A DNA stretch of 64,000 nucleotides from contig NZ_BSOS01000067.1 in the NCBI RefSeq assembly GCF_030160635.1, positions 1-64,000 of the forward strand, in the 5' to 3' direction. A program made the position numbers and the translations under genes. This document shows, in pieces, positions 61,691 to 64,000 of the stretch (position 1 is the stretch's first letter; each line of letters begins with the position of its first letter). The notes beneath the pieces are model-generated. The model had not been told where the DNA came from and ran no database searches. It was given only the letters and a program-made list of their open reading frames with translations. The stretch comes from Acidocella aquatica (GTDB lineage: Bacteria; Pseudomonadota; Alphaproteobacteria; Acetobacterales; Acetobacteraceae).

Positions 61691-62116
61691 ATGAGCGGTT
61701 CTGATATTTTTGGCATCGTTGGCAGTGCATTGGCGGCGCAAAATGCGCGCATGGGAGCGATTGCCTCCAACCTCGCCAATGTGGATTCGATAACGCCGCC
61801 GGGTGCGGCACCTTACCGCGCGCATGAGGTGGTGTTCGAGGCGGCGCCGGTGACGGGGATGAATGGCGGCACGGCGGATATGGGCGTGCAGGTGGCGGGG
61901 GTGCTGCAGAGCAATGCGCCGCCGGTGCAGAAATATGATCCCAGCAGCCCGTATGCCAATACGAAAGGTTACGTTACCGGCTCGAATGTCAGCCAGGTCA
62001 ATGAAATGGTGGATCTGATCGACAGTTCCAGCAGTTATTCCGCCTCTGTCGCCGTGCTGCAGCAAGCCAGCCGGATCGACCAGCAGATGCTTGCCAGCTT
62101 TCAGGTGTCCCCATGA
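61691..62116 (+). CDS. flgC: Flagellar basal-body rod protein FlgC
   Basis: A 141-residue rod protein: N-terminal GSALAAQNARMGAIASNLAN and the C-terminal SNVSQVNEMVDLIDSSSSYS block (usual VNVVEEMVNMISASRSY). AAAGGA precedes the ATG. It overlaps flgD by ATGA. Confidence 0.92.
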   Translation: MSGSDIFGIVGSALAAQNARMGAIASNLANVDSITPPGAAPYRAHEVVFEAAPVTGMNGGTADMGVQVAGVLQSNAPPVQKYDPSSPYANTKGYVTGSNVSQVNEMVDLIDSSSSYSASVAVLQQASRIDQQMLASFQVSP

Positions 62117-62814
62117 CCAATCTCGCTGTTTCCAGCTCCGCCAATGCCGCCGCCACGGCTGCTTCGGTGGCGGCATCCACCACCGCGACCAAGGTTGCCG
62201 CGGCTTCGTCGGGGTCGGCGTCTTCGCTGACGCAGGCGAATTTTTTGCAGCTTTTGACGGCACAGTTGAAATATCAAACGCCGACGACGCCGGCCAATCC
62301 GACGCAGATGGCGCAGGAATTCGCGGCGATTTCCACGGTTAACGGAATTAATCAGGTGAATACGCAGCTCGCCGCGATGAAGGCCAGTACCGGTGCGGCG
62401 CAGATGGCGCAGGCCTCCGCGCTGGTGGGCAAGCAGGTGGCGGTGGCGGGCGATACGTTGAGCGCCAATGCGGCCGGAAAGGCGGCCGGGGCATTTAATC
62501 TGGCCAATGCGGCGCAGGCGGTGAGCGTGAGCGTTTTGAACCCGAGCGGCACGGTGGCCGGTACGGTGAATCTCGGTGGGCTTGCGGCCGGGCAGCAGAG
62601 TTTTTCCTGGGCCAATGGTACGCCGGGCACGCAATATACCTATTCGGTGAACGCCACCGATGCGGCGGGAAATGCCGTGAGCGCCACGCCCTATAGTGTT
62701 TACACGGTCGAGGGCGTGAATGTGTCGAGCACCTCGCCGACGCTGAACGTGCAAGGTTCAGCAACCACCCTCCCCGTTTCATCTGTTCAAACTGTGCTTG
62801 GAGTCGCCTCATGA
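62113..62814 (+). CDS. flgD: Flagellar hook assembly protein FlgD
   Basis: A 233-residue hook cap protein. The N-terminal export part is Ala/Ser-rich, followed by LTQANFLQLLTAQLKYQTPT and MAQEFAAISTVNGINQVNTQ, the FlgD core, and beta domains (SVLNPSGTVAGTVNL, FSWANGTPG). It guides FlgE polymerisation. Overlaps flgC and flgE by four bases each. Confidence 0.92.
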   Translation: MTNLAVSSSANAAATAASVAASTTATKVAAASSGSASSLTQANFLQLLTAQLKYQTPTTPANPTQMAQEFAAISTVNGINQVNTQLAAMKASTGAAQMAQASALVGKQVAVAGDTLSANAAGKAAGAFNLANAAQAVSVSVLNPSGTVAGTVNLGGLAAGQQSFSWANGTPGTQYTYSVNATDAAGNAVSATPYSVYTVEGVNVSSTSPTLNVQGSATTLPVSSVQTVLGVAS

Positions 62815-64000
62815 CAATGCAAACCGCCCTATCCGGCCTGACCGGCGCGCAGACGGGGCTCAATACCGTCTCCAACGATCTGGCGAATGCCAGCACCACC
62901 GCGTTTAAAAGCCAGACGGCGCTGTTCCAGGATATTTATCCTGCAGGGGCCGGCAAGGTTCCCGGGATTGGCGCCGCGCTGGAGGGGATTTCATCAGACC
63001 TGACGCAAGGGGCGCTGACCGCGACCGGCAATCCGCTGAATGCGGCGATTCAGGGCAATGGGTATTTCGTGGTGCAGACAAACGGCGCGCAGCAATACAC
63101 CCGCGATGGCGCGTTTCAGCTTAATTCGGCTGGGCAGTTGGTGACCGCGAGCGGCTCGAATGTGTTGGGCTATACGCAGACCGCCAGCGGCTCACTGGGC
63201 AGCACGCTGGGGCCGATTACGATCAATACCGGGTCCATGGGGGCGAATCCCACCAGTAATCTGGGATTGACGCTGAATTTGAATTCGGGCGATCCGGTGG
63301 TCCCGGCGGGTACGGCATTCAGCACCAGCAACAGCGCTTCCTACGATCAATCAACTTCGGTGGTGAGTTATGACTCGCTGGGCAATGCCAACCGGGTCGG
63401 GTTGTATTTTGTGCAGAATCCCGCGGCGAGCGCGGGGGCGGTGCCGAATTGGACCGTGTATGCGCAGCCGCAACTCGCCAACGGCACCAATGCCGGGACG
63501 CCGCAGACGCTGACCACGCTGAATTTTACCTCGGCCGGGGCGCTGAGCAGCGGCAGCCCGGCGACGCTGAATGTGAACTGGGGCAATGGCGCGGCGAATT
63601 CCTCCATTGCCTTCAACCTGACCGGCACCACGCTGGCGGCACAGAGTTTTTCGGTGGCCGGAATTACCAATAATGGCTACGCGCCGGGCAGCTATAGCGG
63701 CTCCACGCTGGCCACGAATGGGGCTGTGCAATCAACCTACACCAACGGGCAGACGGTGAGTTCCGGCTCGTTGGCGCTGGCGAATTTCATCAACCAGGAG
63801 GGGCTGACGCCGGTTACGGGGAATCTGTTCTCGGCTTCAACCAGCTCTGGGCAGGCGGTGGTTGGCACGCCGGGCACGGGGCTGGCGGGGACGCTGAGCG
63901 GGGGGAATCTGGAGGCGTCGAATGCGTCGACCTCCTCGTTGCTGGTGTCGTTGATCCAGTATCAGCAGGCGTATCAGGCGAATACATCGGTGATTCAGAC
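62811..64000 (+). CDS. flgE: Flagellar hook protein FlgE, 3' end outside the window
   Basis: The frame from ATG 62811 stays open to the window edge (396 codons). The N-terminus TALSGLTGAQTGLNTVSNDL and ANASTTAFKSQTALFQDIYP is the hook signature, followed by GNPLNAAIQGNGYFVVQT. The last residues visible (LLVSLIQYQQAYQANTSVIQ) are the start of the conserved C-terminal helix, so only about 20 residues should be missing. It polymerises into the hook. Confidence 0.93.
   Translation, partial: MTMQTALSGLTGAQTGLNTVSNDLANASTTAFKSQTALFQDIYPAGAGKVPGIGAALEGISSDLTQGALTATGNPLNAAIQGNGYFVVQTNGAQQYTRDGAFQLNSAGQLVTASGSNVLGYTQTASGSLGSTLGPITINTGSMGANPTSNLGLTLNLNSGDPVVPAGTAFSTSNSASYDQSTSVVSYDSLGNANRVGLYFVQNPAASAGAVPNWTVYAQPQLANGTNAGTPQTLTTLNFTSAGALSSGSPATLNVNWGNGAANSSIAFNLTGTTLAAQSFSVAGITNNGYAPGSYSGSTLATNGAVQSTYTNGQTVSSGSLALANFINQEGLTPVTGNLFSASTSSGQAVVGTPGTGLAGTLSGGNLEASNASTSSLLVSLIQYQQAYQANTSVIQ

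Noticed and set aside
1-64000. CRISPR arrays, tRNA, rRNA and riboswitches
   Set aside because: No regularly spaced repeats, tRNA-like cloverleaf or known riboswitch core was recognised by eye; a covariance-model scan would be needed to exclude small RNAs.

Overview
The window looks like a chromosomal segment of a GC-rich alphaproteobacterium, most likely of the Acetobacteraceae type. The reasons are the flagellar gene order, a PuuR/Pot polyamine locus, a methylcitrate operon under a ScfR/RamB-type regulator, and high GC3 coding. No rRNA, tRNA or CRISPR array was seen, and the species cannot be fixed from the sequence alone.

Layout. 0.1-0.34 kb: decayed IS3-type transposase. 0.45-4.4 kb: a TetR repressor facing two flavin dehydrogenases that resemble the 3-ketosteroid delta4(5alpha)/delta1-dehydrogenase pair, with a palindromic operator between them. 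4.65-13.6 kb: a catabolic island. A convergent EntE-like aryl-CoA ligase faces a five-gene operon (aldehyde dehydrogenase, NahE-like hydratase-aldolase, alpha/beta-fold protein with a lost nucleophile, CaiB-type CoA transferase, HMG-CoA-lyase-like enzyme), followed by a separate alpha/beta hydrolase. Three promoters here share a 16-bp TCGAC-N6-GTCGA-type site, and an 83-bp repeat lies upstream of two of them. 13.8-19.9 kb: polyamine import and gamma-glutamylation (potGHI, potF, puuA-like) with a divergent PuuR. 20.0-22.9 kb: three Tad-type pseudopilin/pilus-assembly proteins. 22.9-28.1 kb: ScfR-type regulator and prpD-prpC-prpB. 28.2-35.1 kb: queC, a BaiN/YhiN flavoprotein, a TelA/YbjQ cluster and an APC amino-acid permease.

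35.3-57.6 kb is a dense leftward flagellar locus: fliE-fliF-fliG-fliK-fliM/N-fliQ-flhA-fliA-motA-motB-orf89-fliH-fliI-fliJ-flgL-(sulfotransferase/glycosyltransferase)-flgA, then flagellin-fliD-fliS-flgM-flgN-like. 58.1-61.0 kb is a rightward chemotaxis group (HEAT-repeat protein, cheR, two CheY-like receivers, unknown protein). 61.3-64.0 kb is flgB-flgC-flgD-flgE, with flgE cut by the window edge.

The most unusual items are these. FliM and FliN are fused in one reading frame that keeps an internal Shine-Dalgarno and ATG for FliN, as in type III secretion SctQ proteins. The FliA sigma factor lacks region 3. A 1146-residue sulfotransferase/glycosyltransferase is translationally coupled to flgA inside the flagellar operon. 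A common operator links the catabolic promoters. Near 29 kb, GC skew changes from C-rich to G-rich on the plus strand regardless of gene direction, and a parS-like palindrome sits at that change.
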